64,000 nt of DNA from assembly GCA_913057905.1 (NCBI GenBank), contig CAJXPB010000001.1, forward strand, positions 248,001 to 312,000, in the 5' to 3' direction. Source of the DNA: an uncultured Pseudomonadota bacterium. GTDB taxonomy: Bacteria; Myxococcota_A; Bradymonadia; Bradymonadales; Bradymonadaceae. Shown one piece after another: positions 1-12,359 of this stretch; positions within the stretch are counted from its first letter, which is position 1; every line of letters begins with the position of its first letter. Below the pieces are notes generated by a model, which ran no database searches, was not told where the DNA came from, and was given only the letters and a program-made list of their open reading frames with translations. The translations under genes were made by a program, and so were the position numbers.

Positions 1-135
1 ATCGACGTAGCCGATCTTCAAATCCTGAGCAGAGGCCGTCTGGCTGAATCCGACCCCGGCGAACATCACCGCGGCGGCGAGCACGAGCTGAGACAGCGTG
101 CGAAGCGAGAACGTGCGACTGTTGGACGTCTTCAT
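1..135 (-). CDS. skp: Skp/OmpH family periplasmic chaperone, N-terminal part (cut by window start)
   Basis: Reading the minus strand from the ATG at 133-135 gives 45 codons that run off the window edge. The first ~33 residues form a Sec signal peptide (basic start, Ala/Leu/Val core, cleavage likely after TASA), and the mature protein opens with AQDLKIGYVD, the conserved beginning of Skp/OmpH proteins. Skp holds unfolded outer-membrane proteins in the periplasm and hands them to the BAM complex. It lies 133 bp downstream of bamA on the same strand, the classical bamA-skp order. Only the N-terminus is visible, so the coiled-coil arms cannot be checked. Confidence 0.85.
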   Translation of the reverse strand, partial: MKTSNSRTFSLRTLSQLVLAAAVMFAGVGFSQTASAQDLKIGYVD

Positions 136-268
136 AGACAACTCCTCGTTCGAAGGATTCTTCGTGACGAAATTTCTACGCTCTGTAGAGTCGGTCGCAT
201 GCGTTGTTCATTCCATCGGACGGGCGCCCGGCTCGTTTCATTCACTCCGAGCCGTCCCCGACCGTCCA

Positions 269-2761
269 TCAGAAGCCGTTGCTGATGCTGAAGTCGAAGA
301 CCATGCCCTGTTCGCCGCGCAGACGCGACAGCGGGAAGCCCCACTCGAAACGCAGCGGGCCGAAGGGACTGCGCCAGCGAAACCCGAATCCGACGGCGGT
401 ACGCAGCGCATCCCGGTAGTTGTTCTCGGCACTCTTGAAGACGTCAAGCGCGAGGGTCAGCGGCTGATTCGCCCCGAACGCGTTGCCCGCGTCGGCAAAG
501 ACCACGCCCTTGACCCCGGCCGACCTCAGGATCGGAAACTCGATTTCGGCCGTCAGCAAGAGCTGCTTGTTCCCGCCGATGCTGAAGTCCGACAGCGAAC
601 TTCCGGGGTCGCCTCCGCTGCGAGCCACGTTCAGGGTCGGTCCCAGGGTGTACCGTTCGAAGCCTCGAGTCGTCTCCGGACCACCGACGAAGTAACGTTC
701 AAACAACGGCACCGGGCGATCCTCGTTGAGTCCGGCGATGTATCCGAGCTGCCCGTTCAACCGCAGCACGAACTCCCAGAACAGCGGAATGTAGACCCTG
801 GATTCGACCTCCGTGCGCACAAACTCCGTTTCGCTGCCCGTGATATTGTCGTCGGCCACCTCCACACTTGCGGTCGTATACTGCCCCTTGGTCGGAAACA
901 GCCGGTTGTTCCGGGTGTCGTAGCTGAGCTCCAGGCCCAGACTGCTGGTGATCCCACTGTCGAAGAAGGCGCCCGGCCGCGACAGATTGTTGGTGGCCCG
1001 GCCGCCCGACTCGACGCTGACGCGCTCCAGAGTGTAGCGACCCCGGACGGTGAGTTCACCGGGAATGTCCCAGTCGAAGGCCTCCGAGATCGGATACCCC
1101 AGGCTCAACTCACCGCCGGTCGATTGCCTGGAGAAGTCCTGATAGAGGTAATCGAAGTTGTAGGCGTTGACCGAAAGCTGCCACTGTGACCCGAAGAGCC
1201 ACGGCTCGGTGAACTGCAGATTGAAGAGGGTGCGCACCGCCGAGAGCTGACCCTGAACGCTCAGCGTCTGACCTCGGCCAAAGAGGTTGTCCTGCGAGAT
1301 GCGGATGTTCCCGATGATGCTCTCGGTGCTCGAGAACCCGGCGCCCAACTGGAAGTTCCCCGTTCGCCGCTCGTCGACCCGCACGGTCACGTCGACCTGA
1401 TTGTCGGATCCCTGCACGCGCTGGGTCGACATCTCGACCGATTTGAAGAACCCGAGCCGTCGAATCTGCCGGCGCGAAGCGTTGATCTCGGTCTGGGAAT
1501 AGAGGTCCCCTTCGGCGATCTCGAGCTCCCGGCGGATCACCCGGTCCATCGTCTTCTGGTTGCCCGTGATCCGAATGCGACGGAAGCGGACCTTCTGTCC
1601 CTTGGCGAATTTGAAGTTGACGTCGACCGTCTTTGCGTCGCGATTCATCCGCGTCAGCGGCTGGACCTGGGCAAAGGCGTAGCCCCTGTCCTTGTACAGG
1701 TTGGTCAACGCCTGCATCCCCTCGCGCATCTTCGCGTAGTTAAAGACATCGCCGCTATTGAGTTCGACCTTGTCCAGAAGCTTCTCGCGCGACTCGAGCA
1801 GATCGCCCTGGACCCCGAGATCTCCCACGCTGAACTGTGGGCCCTCGTCGATACGGATCGTGATGTACAGATACTGCTTGTCCTTCGACAGCCGGATGCT
1901 GGGCATCCCGACGCTGACCTCCACGTATCCCTTCTGATAGTAGCGGGCCGTCAGCCGCTTGAGGTCCTTCTCAAAGTCGGCCTCGGTGAAGTTGCCCATG
2001 TTGCTGATGATCGACAGGAAGTTTCCTTCCTTGGTGCGCATCGACCGCCGGAGGACGTCCCCCGAGATGGCTTCGTTGCCGAGGATCAGAATGTCCTTGA
2101 CCTCGACCTTCGCGAATTCCCGCACTTGGAAGGTAACGTCGACCTGGTCGGTCCGATCCTCGACGTCCGTGATCTCGTAGTCGACTTCGGCCAGATAGTA
2201 GCCCTTGTCGACGTACTTCTGACGGATCTTCTCGGCGCTCTTTTTGATCTCGTTGACGTCGAGAATCGTACGTTTTCGGAAGGTGACCGTCTTCGAGAGC
2301 TTGTCGTCGTCGATCTTGTTGTTTCCCTCGAAGGCGATCTTGGCGACCGCAGGCTTTTCGCGGACCAGAAAGGTCACCAGCAGGGTCTCGCCGTTGACGA
2401 CTCGGGCATCGACCTTGATGTCTTCGAAGAACCCGAGGTCGTAGATGCTGTTGATGTCCGACGAGATAACCGACGGCTCCAGAGGATCTCCCTCGGAGAG
2501 GTCGACTCGATTGAGGATCGACTCCGATTCGATGCGCCGGTTTCCCGCCACCTGGATCCGGTCGATCGTCCGGCCCTCCTGCGCCGCCTCCCCCTTCGGA
2601 AGCTTCTTGAGGGCTCGTTGGATGCGATCGGAGTCACTCGAATCCGACTGTCCAAGAGCCGGCGCGGCGGCCATCAGAAGCCAGATCCCCGCTAACAGGG
2701 CTGTCGCCCGGGGAATCTTCTTCGACAGACTGTAAGAGTACTGCTGGGTCCGTCGTGTCAC
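269..2761 (-). CDS. bamA: Outer membrane protein assembly factor BamA
   Basis: An 830-residue protein with a signal peptide ending near APALGQ (residue ~38). From about residue 60 to 430 there are five successive POTRA-like modules; the first begins IDRIQVAGNRRI. The C-terminal ~400 residues alternate as expected for a 16-strand barrel and contain the loop-6 RGF motif (TTRGFERY, near residue 700), which locks into the barrel in BamA. The protein ends in Phe (SISNGF), the usual BamA/OMP signature. It inserts beta-barrel proteins into the outer membrane. Length matches the family. It follows lolD by 57 bp and precedes skp, so it is likely cotranscribed in an envelope-biogenesis operon. Confidence 0.97.
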   Translation of the reverse strand: MTRRTQQYSYSLSKKIPRATALLAGIWLLMAAAPALGQSDSSDSDRIQRALKKLPKGEAAQEGRTIDRIQVAGNRRIESESILNRVDLSEGDPLEPSVISSDINSIYDLGFFEDIKVDARVVNGETLLVTFLVREKPAVAKIAFEGNNKIDDDKLSKTVTFRKRTILDVNEIKKSAEKIRQKYVDKGYYLAEVDYEITDVEDRTDQVDVTFQVREFAKVEVKDILILGNEAISGDVLRRSMRTKEGNFLSIISNMGNFTEADFEKDLKRLTARYYQKGYVEVSVGMPSIRLSKDKQYLYITIRIDEGPQFSVGDLGVQGDLLESREKLLDKVELNSGDVFNYAKMREGMQALTNLYKDRGYAFAQVQPLTRMNRDAKTVDVNFKFAKGQKVRFRRIRITGNQKTMDRVIRRELEIAEGDLYSQTEINASRRQIRRLGFFKSVEMSTQRVQGSDNQVDVTVRVDERRTGNFQLGAGFSSTESIIGNIRISQDNLFGRGQTLSVQGQLSAVRTLFNLQFTEPWLFGSQWQLSVNAYNFDYLYQDFSRQSTGGELSLGYPISEAFDWDIPGELTVRGRYTLERVSVESGGRATNNLSRPGAFFDSGITSSLGLELSYDTRNNRLFPTKGQYTTASVEVADDNITGSETEFVRTEVESRVYIPLFWEFVLRLNGQLGYIAGLNEDRPVPLFERYFVGGPETTRGFERYTLGPTLNVARSGGDPGSSLSDFSIGGNKQLLLTAEIEFPILRSAGVKGVVFADAGNAFGANQPLTLALDVFKSAENNYRDALRTAVGFGFRWRSPFGPLRFEWGFPLSRLRGEQGMVFDFSISNGF

Positions 2762-2818
2762 TCTCTTCCATCAACCATCAGGAATAATCACTCATCGACC
2801 CGCATGTCTGGCGTCCCG

Positions 2819-3652
2819 TCAGGGACCCTCCAGACTCCCGCGCGTCGCCTCCTCCCACACTTCGCGGTCCGTATCGGCCCGAAGTGCACGAGGATTCGTC
2901 GGTTCTCGGTGTTTGAGCGCCTCGGGGATACGGTCCCCGATGGCCGGATCGTCGGGTTCAAACGGGATCAACTCCCCGTCGTCGACGACGAGTTTGATCG
3001 GCATCTGGTCGGCGAGCCGCGGGTCGTGGGTGACCACGACCACGGTCACGCCCGTCTCCTCGTTGAGCTCCCGCAAAATCGCGTGGATCCCGGCGCCGGT
3101 CTTCAAATCGAGGTTCCCCGTCAACTCGTCGGATAGCAGAACTCGGGGTTCCATAAAAAGTGCCCGCGCGATCGCCACCCGCTGTTGTTCGCCGCCCGAC
3201 AACTCTCCGGGCTGGTGTTGAATCCGTTCGGCGAGCCCCACCATATCGAGCAGATGTTCGGCGCGGTCGCGGACTTCGTTCTGGGGACGCCGCGCGATCA
3301 TGCCCGGCATCATCACGTTCTCGAGCGCCGTAAACTCCGGCAACAGGTGGTGGAACTGGAACACGAATCCGATCTCGCGATTTCGAAAGGCCGCCAGGCC
3401 GTCGGAATCGCGCTCGAAGATGGGCTCTCCGTCGAAGTACAGCTCCCCGGAGGTCGGGTCGTCGAGGGTGCCCAATACCTGAAGCAGCGTACTCTTTCCC
3501 GCCCCACTCGGTCCCATAATCGCGATCCGATCCCCCTGGTAGACCTTCAGGTCCAGGTCCTCGAGCACCGTGAGTCGTTTGCCGCGGTGGACGAACTCCT
3601 TCGTCAGATCGCGGCATTCGATCAGCGGTGTTTCGTCGGATGTCTTACTCAT
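2819..3652 (-). CDS. lolD: Lipoprotein-releasing ABC transporter ATPase LolD
   Basis: ABC ATPase of 277 residues. Walker A GPSGAGKST is at residues 47-55, the signature LSGGEQQ at 151-157 and Walker B VLLSDE at 171-176. The usual DEPTGNLD reads DELTGNLD here. The start chosen (MSKTSDE) overlaps the last 8 bases of lolC/E, giving translational coupling; a longer in-frame extension would run back through lolC/E and is not family-like. About 50 residues after the ATPase core (Pro/Asp/Arg-rich tail) exceed the usual ~230-residue LolD. Together with the permease it extracts lipoproteins from the inner membrane for transfer to LolA. Confidence 0.95.
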   Translation of the reverse strand: MSKTSDETPLIECRDLTKEFVHRGKRLTVLEDLDLKVYQGDRIAIMGPSGAGKSTLLQVLGTLDDPTSGELYFDGEPIFERDSDGLAAFRNREIGFVFQFHHLLPEFTALENVMMPGMIARRPQNEVRDRAEHLLDMVGLAERIQHQPGELSGGEQQRVAIARALFMEPRVLLSDELTGNLDLKTGAGIHAILRELNEETGVTVVVVTHDPRLADQMPIKLVVDDGELIPFEPDDPAIGDRIPEALKHREPTNPRALRADTDREVWEEATRGSLEGP

Positions 3653-5140
3653 ATCGCAGTCCTTCGACCGGGCGCAGCTCGGCGGCCTTTTTGGCCGGAT
3701 ACAGCGTCGCAAGCAGGCTGATAACGATGGTGCAGATGACGACCGACGTGACTTCCCAGGGGTCGATCTCCACCGGAAGCGTCGAGATGTAATAGACCTC
3801 CGTATCCAGCGGAAAGCCGAATTCGATCAGGCCCCAGCAGATCCCGAGTCCCAAGACGAGCCCCGCCGCGGCCCCGACCGCGCCGATGACCACGCCCTGG
3901 AGCATGAAGATCCGCATGACGCCCCCGTCGGTCATGCCCATCGACTTGAGTACCGAGATGTCGCGGCTCTTCTCGAGCACCATCATGATCAGCATGGCGA
4001 TGATGCTGAAGCTCGCCACCAGAATGATGAAGGTGAGGACCACGAACATCGCGATCTTTTCGAGCTCCAGCGCGTAAAACAGACTCTGGTTGAGTTCCTT
4101 CCAATCCAGGACCTCGTAGCCCACATCGGTCATCTCGGCGAGTCGTGAATCGAGCCGGTCGGCGATCTCGATGGCTCGTTGCACGTCTGAAGTCTTCATC
4201 TCCACCCCGGTCACCCCCTGCTGATCGAGAAACGAATTCGCGTCGCTCAGCAGGGTGTATCCGTAATTCGCATCGTACTCGTACATTCCGGTATAGAAGA
4301 TCCCGACGATCCGAAAGGGTCGACTGCGCGGCATCGGGCCCGTCGGACCCATCTCGCCCTCGGGCGTCACGACGTTGACCTCGTCTCCGACCCGCACCTG
4401 CAGCGACTTGGCCAGCTCCTTGCCGACCAGAAGTCCCGGCAACGTCGTCTTCGACTCGGATTCCTCTGCCCCGCCCTGCCCGTCTTTTGTCTTTTCGTCG
4501 GGTACGACCGAGGGCATGCCCTCTCCGTTGCCGGCCTTCTCCTCCGGGACGACCGAGGGCATGCCGCCCTTGGCACCGCCCCCGTCGTCGGAGGCCGCCG
4601 GATCCTCCGACGACTCCAGCTCGTCGATCTTCTCTTCGGTCTCTTTGATTTCGTTTTCGGTTCGCTCGATCTGATCGAGTAAGCTTCCCGGCGACCCCTC
4701 CGGGATCGCCGCCTCGGTATCCTGCAGGTACTCCAACTTTCCCTGCTCGACGTTCTCGGGGACCTGACTGACCCGCTGGAACGACTCCGGCTGGATGCCG
4801 CGTAGCACCAGGCCGTTGAGATTGGTCGGGCTCGAGACCATCACCTCGGCCTCTACAAAGGGACTCGCGCCGACGATGCTGGGCATCTCTTCGGCGGCCT
4901 TCATCACCGGCTCGATCGACTCCATCGGATCGCCGTCCTCGGATTGGACGACGATGTGGGCTTTGGTCCCCAGGATCTTTTGCTTCAGGTCCTTCTTGAA
5001 GCCCCCCATCACACTGAGCACAACAATCATCGCCGTGACACCCAGCGTGACACCCGCCACCGATATCAACGTGATCACCGACAGCACGCGGCTGCGGCGC
5101 TTCGACATCAGGTAGCGCAGACCGATAAAGGGTTCGTAGG

Positions 5141-5144
<4 letters not shown>
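3645..5144 (-). CDS. Lipoprotein-releasing ABC transporter permease (LolC/LolE family)
   Basis: 499 residues with one N-terminal membrane segment (about 20-47), a large periplasmic region, and three C-terminal segments (about 365-390, 415-445, 465-485), the MacB/FtsX topology of LolC/E. Usual members are ~400-415 residues; the excess is a low-complexity insert at about 156-232, rich in Glu/Lys/Gly and holding two copies of GMPSVVP (194-200 and 209-215). Its ATG lies in an ATGA overlap with the prfB stop, and its end overlaps lolD by 8 bp. A single permease gene suggests a homodimeric LolF-like system rather than separate LolC and LolE; that is inference because a second gene could lie elsewhere. 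Confidence 0.92.
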
Positions 5145-6275
<1,131 letters not shown>

Positions 6276-6326
6276 GGTCTCTTTCCTCGGTCTGTTTCGG
6301 TCTTGAGGCGTGCCGGCTGCGGCACG

Positions 6327-6359
6327 AGAAAACCGCCGTCGGGCCCTCCGACGACGGTT
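6327..6359 (-). terminator. Rho-independent terminator of eno
   Basis: In minus-strand RNA the arm at 6348-6359 pairs with 6331-6342 as a 12-bp stem (one G-U pair) around a 5-base loop, followed by a short U-rich stretch (TTTTCTCG). It lies 42 bases after the enolase stop and before the prfB start, so it should end the eno transcript and separate it from prfB. Confidence 0.8.
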
Positions 6360-6400
6360 CGAGTGGGTCGGCGGTATGTAACGCTTCTGCTCGAGAAGTG

Positions 6401-8194
<1,794 letters not shown>

Positions 8195-8198
<4 letters not shown>

Positions 8199-9400
8199 CG
8201 ACTCGTGGTCACCCGATGTGCCAGACGACTGATTCGGTTGGCCGGCTCGACCTCATCGTCGGAGTTGACCCTCCAGATGATCGATCCCGACTCGTCGCCC
8301 AGGTCGTATTCGTAGGTGACCTCGACGCCGTCATCATTCTGTCGGGGGATCCAGCGACATCGCTTCGCCTCTTTGCACGCTTCGAACTGTTCGGCTGTCT
8401 TCGCCTGGGCGGTCATCAGCCACTCGATGCTCTCGATACGGGCGTCGACACGCAGGACGGCATCCAACGCTTTGAGGGGCGGCCGATTCTCCGGGTCTCG
8501 GTACATCTCTCTCGCCCGACCGGTCCAGCGCGACGCGGCGTCGGCCCCGCCGATGTCGTAGGAGGCGGGCCGGATGTCGACCGGCTCGACGTCGTCGAAC
8601 GACTCGCCGACCTTCATGACGTTGCCCGCCTGCAGGTTGACCGCCCGCAGGGCACGCTCCTCGTAGTCGAAATCAAATTGCGCGTAGTTCGAGTCGTCGC
8701 CTTCGCTCCACTGGAAATACGCCTTGAAACGGGGGCCGCGCTGATGCTGGATCGTCCATCCTCGGACGGTATCGGCCGCTTCCCCGGCCCGGCGATCGAA
8801 GTAGATGAGCAGCGCACCGGCCAGGGTCAGGCCCTGTCGAAAGGTGTGGCGAGTCAAGGCCGATATCACGCGCTCGGCGGCGTCGTAGTACTCCGAATCC
8901 CGAGCGTCTGCGGGGTCCATCGCAGCCCGAGCCGTCACGTTCATCGGTTCGACGGTTTGACCGTCGAGGTCGACGACCCACGTGGGCCCCACCTCGACCG
9001 CACCGTCCCGAAAGGCATGCATGACCCGATAGTAGCTGTCACCGTACTTCGTCTCTGCCCACCATTCGGCGGTCCAGGACGACGACAGATCCGGGTCGAG
9101 GTTCAGCGTCTCTTCGACGAAGTCGTCGTCGCCGGTGACCTCACCGATGGTCGGCATCTCCGCCTCGTCGGCCGCATCGTCGACGGATTCGACGGCCGTC
9201 TCCTTGACCAGATCGATCGCCTCGCTGCCGCGTCCCTCCCATGGATTGGCTTGTTCGGTCTCCACGGGTTCGGACCTCTCGACCTCCTCGTAGATCACCG
9301 CCGGCTGACGGGTGAGCTCCCAGACGATGATACCGCCCATCAACAGGACGCTCACGGCGACGAGCCCGAGTACAATTTGGAGGATCCGACGCGTCTCCAT
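8195..9400 (-). CDS. Membrane-anchored envelope protein of unknown function
   Basis: 401 residues with one N-terminal membrane anchor (about 6-28) and no lipobox, so the bulk probably faces the periplasm. After an acidic linker (about 35-100; many Glu, Asp, Val) comes a Trp/Tyr-rich region (SSSWTAEWWAE, YGDSYYRVMHAF) and a segment resembling a folded alpha/beta domain, ending with a short two-cysteine stretch (CKEAKRC). I do not recognise a family. It lies 10 bp downstream of a lipoprotein gene and overlaps the JAMM-like gene by 4 bp, suggesting one transcriptional unit lipoprotein-this gene-JAMM-like-eno. Confidence 0.75.
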
Positions 9401-9410
9401 CGCGGTCCCG

Positions 9411-10100
9411 TTACTGATCGGCCGGCAGTCGGTAGACCTTCACGTCGTCGAAGGCCACCGGCGCCACCCAGTTGTTGAAGGCGAAGTAACGATGGTCCCG
9501 ACCGCGCAGGGGATCGGAGTCTTCATAGGTCATGAAGTGTTCGCCATCGACGTACCACTTCACGGCACTTCCCGTCCGCTCGATGGCCATCTCGTAGTTC
9601 GTCTTCGGCTCGACGCTACGGGTCGGCCTGGCCTTTCGATCTTGGCCGTGTTCGTCGAGACGGGCGATGACGTCGAGCTTGTTGTTCCAGCCGCCGAAGA
9701 TCAGGATATATCCGCTTTCGTGGGTTCGGCCGTCGCCGAAGACTTCGACCTTGATGTCGCCGTCGTCGTTCAGAGCGCGTGCCTCGAATTCGATCCGCAC
9801 GTTCTGGGGAAGCGGACGGGTCAACCACAGGGGATCGTTTCGAATCTGACTGCCGCGAACCTCGCCATCGACGATCCGCCATTCGCCCCCGCCGTCTTCT
9901 CCCTCGCCTCGCCGCCAGTCTGAGCCGAGAGACGAGCGTTCGAAGTCGTCTTCGAAGACCAGCTTGCGTCCCTCGCTGGCGGACTGTCCGGTCTTCGGCT
10001 CCCCGATCTCGCGGGTCTCGCAGCTCCAGACACCCACGCATATCAATACAGTCAAGACGCCCCACAGTCCGAGGGCTCCAGTCGAGTCTTTCCCCTTCAT
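9411..10100 (-). CDS. Lipoprotein-like protein with a concanavalin A-like (DUF1080/LamG type) domain
   Basis: 229 residues starting at the ATG at 10100 behind a strong GAGGAGGAG site. A hydrophobic segment ends at Cys27 (VGVWSC), an imperfect lipobox. The rest has the run of a jelly-roll domain: VFEDDFERSSLGSDW, then WRIVDGEVRG, IEFEARALNDDGDIKVEVFG, WYVDGEHFMTYED and a final FDDVKVYRL, the pattern of 3-keto-disaccharide hydrolase-like and LamG domains. Such domains bind carbohydrate or act as stalk modules; no catalytic residues can be named. It is followed after 10 bp by the membrane-anchored unknown. Confidence 0.75.
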   Translation of the reverse strand: MKGKDSTGALGLWGVLTVLICVGVWSCETREIGEPKTGQSASEGRKLVFEDDFERSSLGSDWRRGEGEDGGGEWRIVDGEVRGSQIRNDPLWLTRPLPQNVRIEFEARALNDDGDIKVEVFGDGRTHESGYILIFGGWNNKLDVIARLDEHGQDRKARPTRSVEPKTNYEMAIERTGSAVKWYVDGEHFMTYEDSDPLRGRDHRYFAFNNWVAPVAFDDVKVYRLPADQ

Positions 10101-10112
10101 CAAAGCTCCTCC

Positions 10113-11345
10113 TCAAGCCTCGCGGCTCTCGCGGACGGCGTCGGCAAAGTCACTGAAGAATTCGATGGCATCGTGCGGCCCCGGCCCCGCCTCGGGGTGG
10201 TACTGGACGCCGAAGACGGGCCGGTCGGTATGACGAAAGCCCTCCACGGTGTCGTCGTTGAGGTTGATATGGGTGACCTCCATCTCCTCGGGCATCGACT
10301 CCGCGTCGACGGCGTATCCGTGGTTCTGACTGGTCATCGCCACGTGACCGTTCGACAGGTCCTTGACCGGCTGGTTCGGTCCGCGATGGCCGAACTGCAA
10401 CTTGAAGGTCTCGGCGCCGAAGGCGCGGCTCAAGAGCTGATGGCCCATGCAGATCCCGAAGGTCGGGTACGCATCGGCGACGGCTCGAACCAGGTCGAGT
10501 CGGTCGTCCAGGTGAGCCGGGTCTCCCGGCCCGTTCGACAGCAACACGCCGTCGGGCTGCAGGTCCGCGACCGTCTGAGGATCGACCGTAGGGGGCACGA
10601 GGGTCATCCGGAATCCCTGTCGATGGAGATGCCGCAGGATACTGAATTTGACCCCGTAGTCGACGACCACCACGTGGGGCCGAAAATCATCGGAGGGCGC
10701 CTCGTCGAGATCCAAAAACGAGACCCGTCCCGGGGCGGGGTCGCCGTCGATTTCGTCGTCGCCCTTGTCGGCGTCGGGGGTATCGATGACCACGACTCGA
10801 GGCTCTTCGACCACCACGCCCTTGACGAAGTCCTCGGACCCGTAGTCGGGCTGCTCTTCGAGGTACGCCAGCAACTGGTCGACCTCCGAGGCCGTGGCGT
10901 CGTGGGCGATCACACCCATCATGACACCCTCGTCGCGCACATGGCGAACCAGGGCTCGCGTGTCGACCCCACTGATCGCCGCGACGTCCTCGCGTTTGAG
11001 CCACTCCGGAAGGCTCATGTCGGAGCGCCAGTTACTCGGCTCGTCGGTCAGACCCCGCACGATGAGCCCGGCGGCGTGGATCTTGGCCGACTCGTCGTCC
11101 TCCTCGGTCACTCCGTAGTTGCCCACGTGGGGGACCGTCAGCGTCACGAGCTGGCCGCTGTAGGAGGGATCGGTCAAGATCTCCTGATACCCGGACATGC
11201 TCGTGTTGAAGACGACCTCACCGGTCGTGCGGGTCGAGGCGCCGCCGGCTTCTCCCTCGAAAAAGGTCCCGTCCTCCAGCACGAGGACCGCCGGCGTCGG
11301 CTCTTGTAGGGGCGAATCTTCGTTCGTGTCGTTCTGCGTCGTCAT
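10113..11345 (-). CDS. carA: Carbamoyl-phosphate synthase small subunit
   Basis: 410 residues from MTTQND. The N-terminal CarA domain opens VLVLEDGTFFEGEA and contains GEVVFNTSMSGYQEILTD. The class I glutaminase domain has the nucleophile in GICMGHQLLSRAFG and the catalytic His-Glu in YHPEAGPGP. It supplies ammonia from glutamine to the large subunit (CarB, not in the window) for carbamoyl phosphate used in pyrimidine and arginine synthesis. It follows pyrB by 60 bp on the same strand. An Asp/Glu/Pro-rich stretch near residues 190-220 (DADKGDDEIDGDPAPG) is an insertion relative to typical CarA. Confidence 0.96.
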   Translation of the reverse strand: MTTQNDTNEDSPLQEPTPAVLVLEDGTFFEGEAGGASTRTTGEVVFNTSMSGYQEILTDPSYSGQLVTLTVPHVGNYGVTEEDDESAKIHAAGLIVRGLTDEPSNWRSDMSLPEWLKREDVAAISGVDTRALVRHVRDEGVMMGVIAHDATASEVDQLLAYLEEQPDYGSEDFVKGVVVEEPRVVVIDTPDADKGDDEIDGDPAPGRVSFLDLDEAPSDDFRPHVVVVDYGVKFSILRHLHRQGFRMTLVPPTVDPQTVADLQPDGVLLSNGPGDPAHLDDRLDLVRAVADAYPTFGICMGHQLLSRAFGAETFKLQFGHRGPNQPVKDLSNGHVAMTSQNHGYAVDAESMPEEMEVTHINLNDDTVEGFRHTDRPVFGVQYHPEAGPGPHDAIEFFSDFADAVRESREA

Positions 11346-11405
11346 GGGCTCTTTACGTTCGCGTCGAAAGGTCGTTGAAAACAATCGTTTCGTCGGAGGG
11401 TCGGC

Positions 11406-12338
11406 TCAAAGGTCGCCGAGTATCTTTTGAAGAACGGCCTTGCGCACCGCCACTCCGTTGGTCACCTGTCGCAGAATCAGGCTGCGCGGCCCGTCGGCCA
11501 CGGCCCCGGTCAATTCCACTCCCCGAATCACCGGGCCCGGATGCATGACGCGACAATGCGACGGCATCTCCTGCTCGACAACTATCTGATCGATGCCCCA
11601 CTCGTCGATGTACCGGTCCATGTCGACCCGGTTCCCAGCGATCCGTTCGCTCTGGATGCGCAACATAATGACGGCGTCGGCATCCTCGAGGGCTGTGGCG
11701 CGGTCCGTGACGGTCCGCGCGTTCCAGTCCGGATCCCGGCTTCCCGGCAGAAACACCGAGGGGCCCGCCAGCGTCACGTTTGCTCCGAGCGCGTTCAGCA
11801 TGTGTACGTCGCTACGAGCGACCCGGCTGTGCACGATGTCGCCGATGATCGTGACGTTCAGGTCGTCCAGCCCCGCTCCCTCGCCGTGTTCGAAGGCCTG
11901 CCGGAGAGTCAACCCGTCCAGAAGCGCCTGTGTGGGGTGTTCGCCTGTCCCGTTGCCTGCGTTGATGATGGGAATGTCGACTCGGTCGGCCACCGAAAAC
12001 GGAAGGTGGCGGTCGCCGTGGCGCAGCACCAGCGCGTCGAATCCCATCGCCTCCAGATTTCGGCACGTATCGACCACGCTCTCGCCCTTCTGAACACTGG
12101 TCCCCTGTTCGTCCAGCAGGATGGTCTCGGCCCCGAGCTTTTGGGCGGCGAGTTCGAAACTCGTCCGCGTGCGGGTGCTCGGCTCAAAGAAAAGGAGCCC
12201 GAGCGTCTTTCCCGCCAGGGCTTCCGAGAACTGATCCGTCTTCTTGATTTGATGGTCCAATCCGATGAACCGGTCGGCGGCATCGAGAATCTCGATGATC
12301 TCGCTGCGCTGGGCGTCACTCAATCCAAGTAGATGCAT
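11406..12338 (-). CDS. pyrB: Aspartate carbamoyltransferase catalytic subunit
   Basis: 310 residues, the usual catalytic-chain length. The carbamoyl-phosphate loop FFEPSTRTRTSFE, the HPTQALLDGLTL segment and the HPGPVIRGVEL signature are complete. It joins carbamoyl phosphate and aspartate in de novo pyrimidine synthesis, using the product of CarA/CarB, whose small-subunit gene is directly downstream. The start follows GGAAGAGG, and only 21 bp separate it from lepB, so it is probably cotranscribed with lepA-lepB. No pyrI regulatory-chain gene is adjacent. Confidence 0.97.
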   Translation of the reverse strand: MHLLGLSDAQRSEIIEILDAADRFIGLDHQIKKTDQFSEALAGKTLGLLFFEPSTRTRTSFELAAQKLGAETILLDEQGTSVQKGESVVDTCRNLEAMGFDALVLRHGDRHLPFSVADRVDIPIINAGNGTGEHPTQALLDGLTLRQAFEHGEGAGLDDLNVTIIGDIVHSRVARSDVHMLNALGANVTLAGPSVFLPGSRDPDWNARTVTDRATALEDADAVIMLRIQSERIAGNRVDMDRYIDEWGIDQIVVEQEMPSHCRVMHPGPVIRGVELTGAVADGPRSLILRQVTNGVAVRKAVLQKILGDL

Positions 12339-12359
12339 GGCCTCTTCCGTCTCGAGTCT

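Noticed and set aside
98..1189. Plus-strand frame opposite bamA
   Set aside because: Antisense of BamA barrel codons; no signal, motif or ribosome site.
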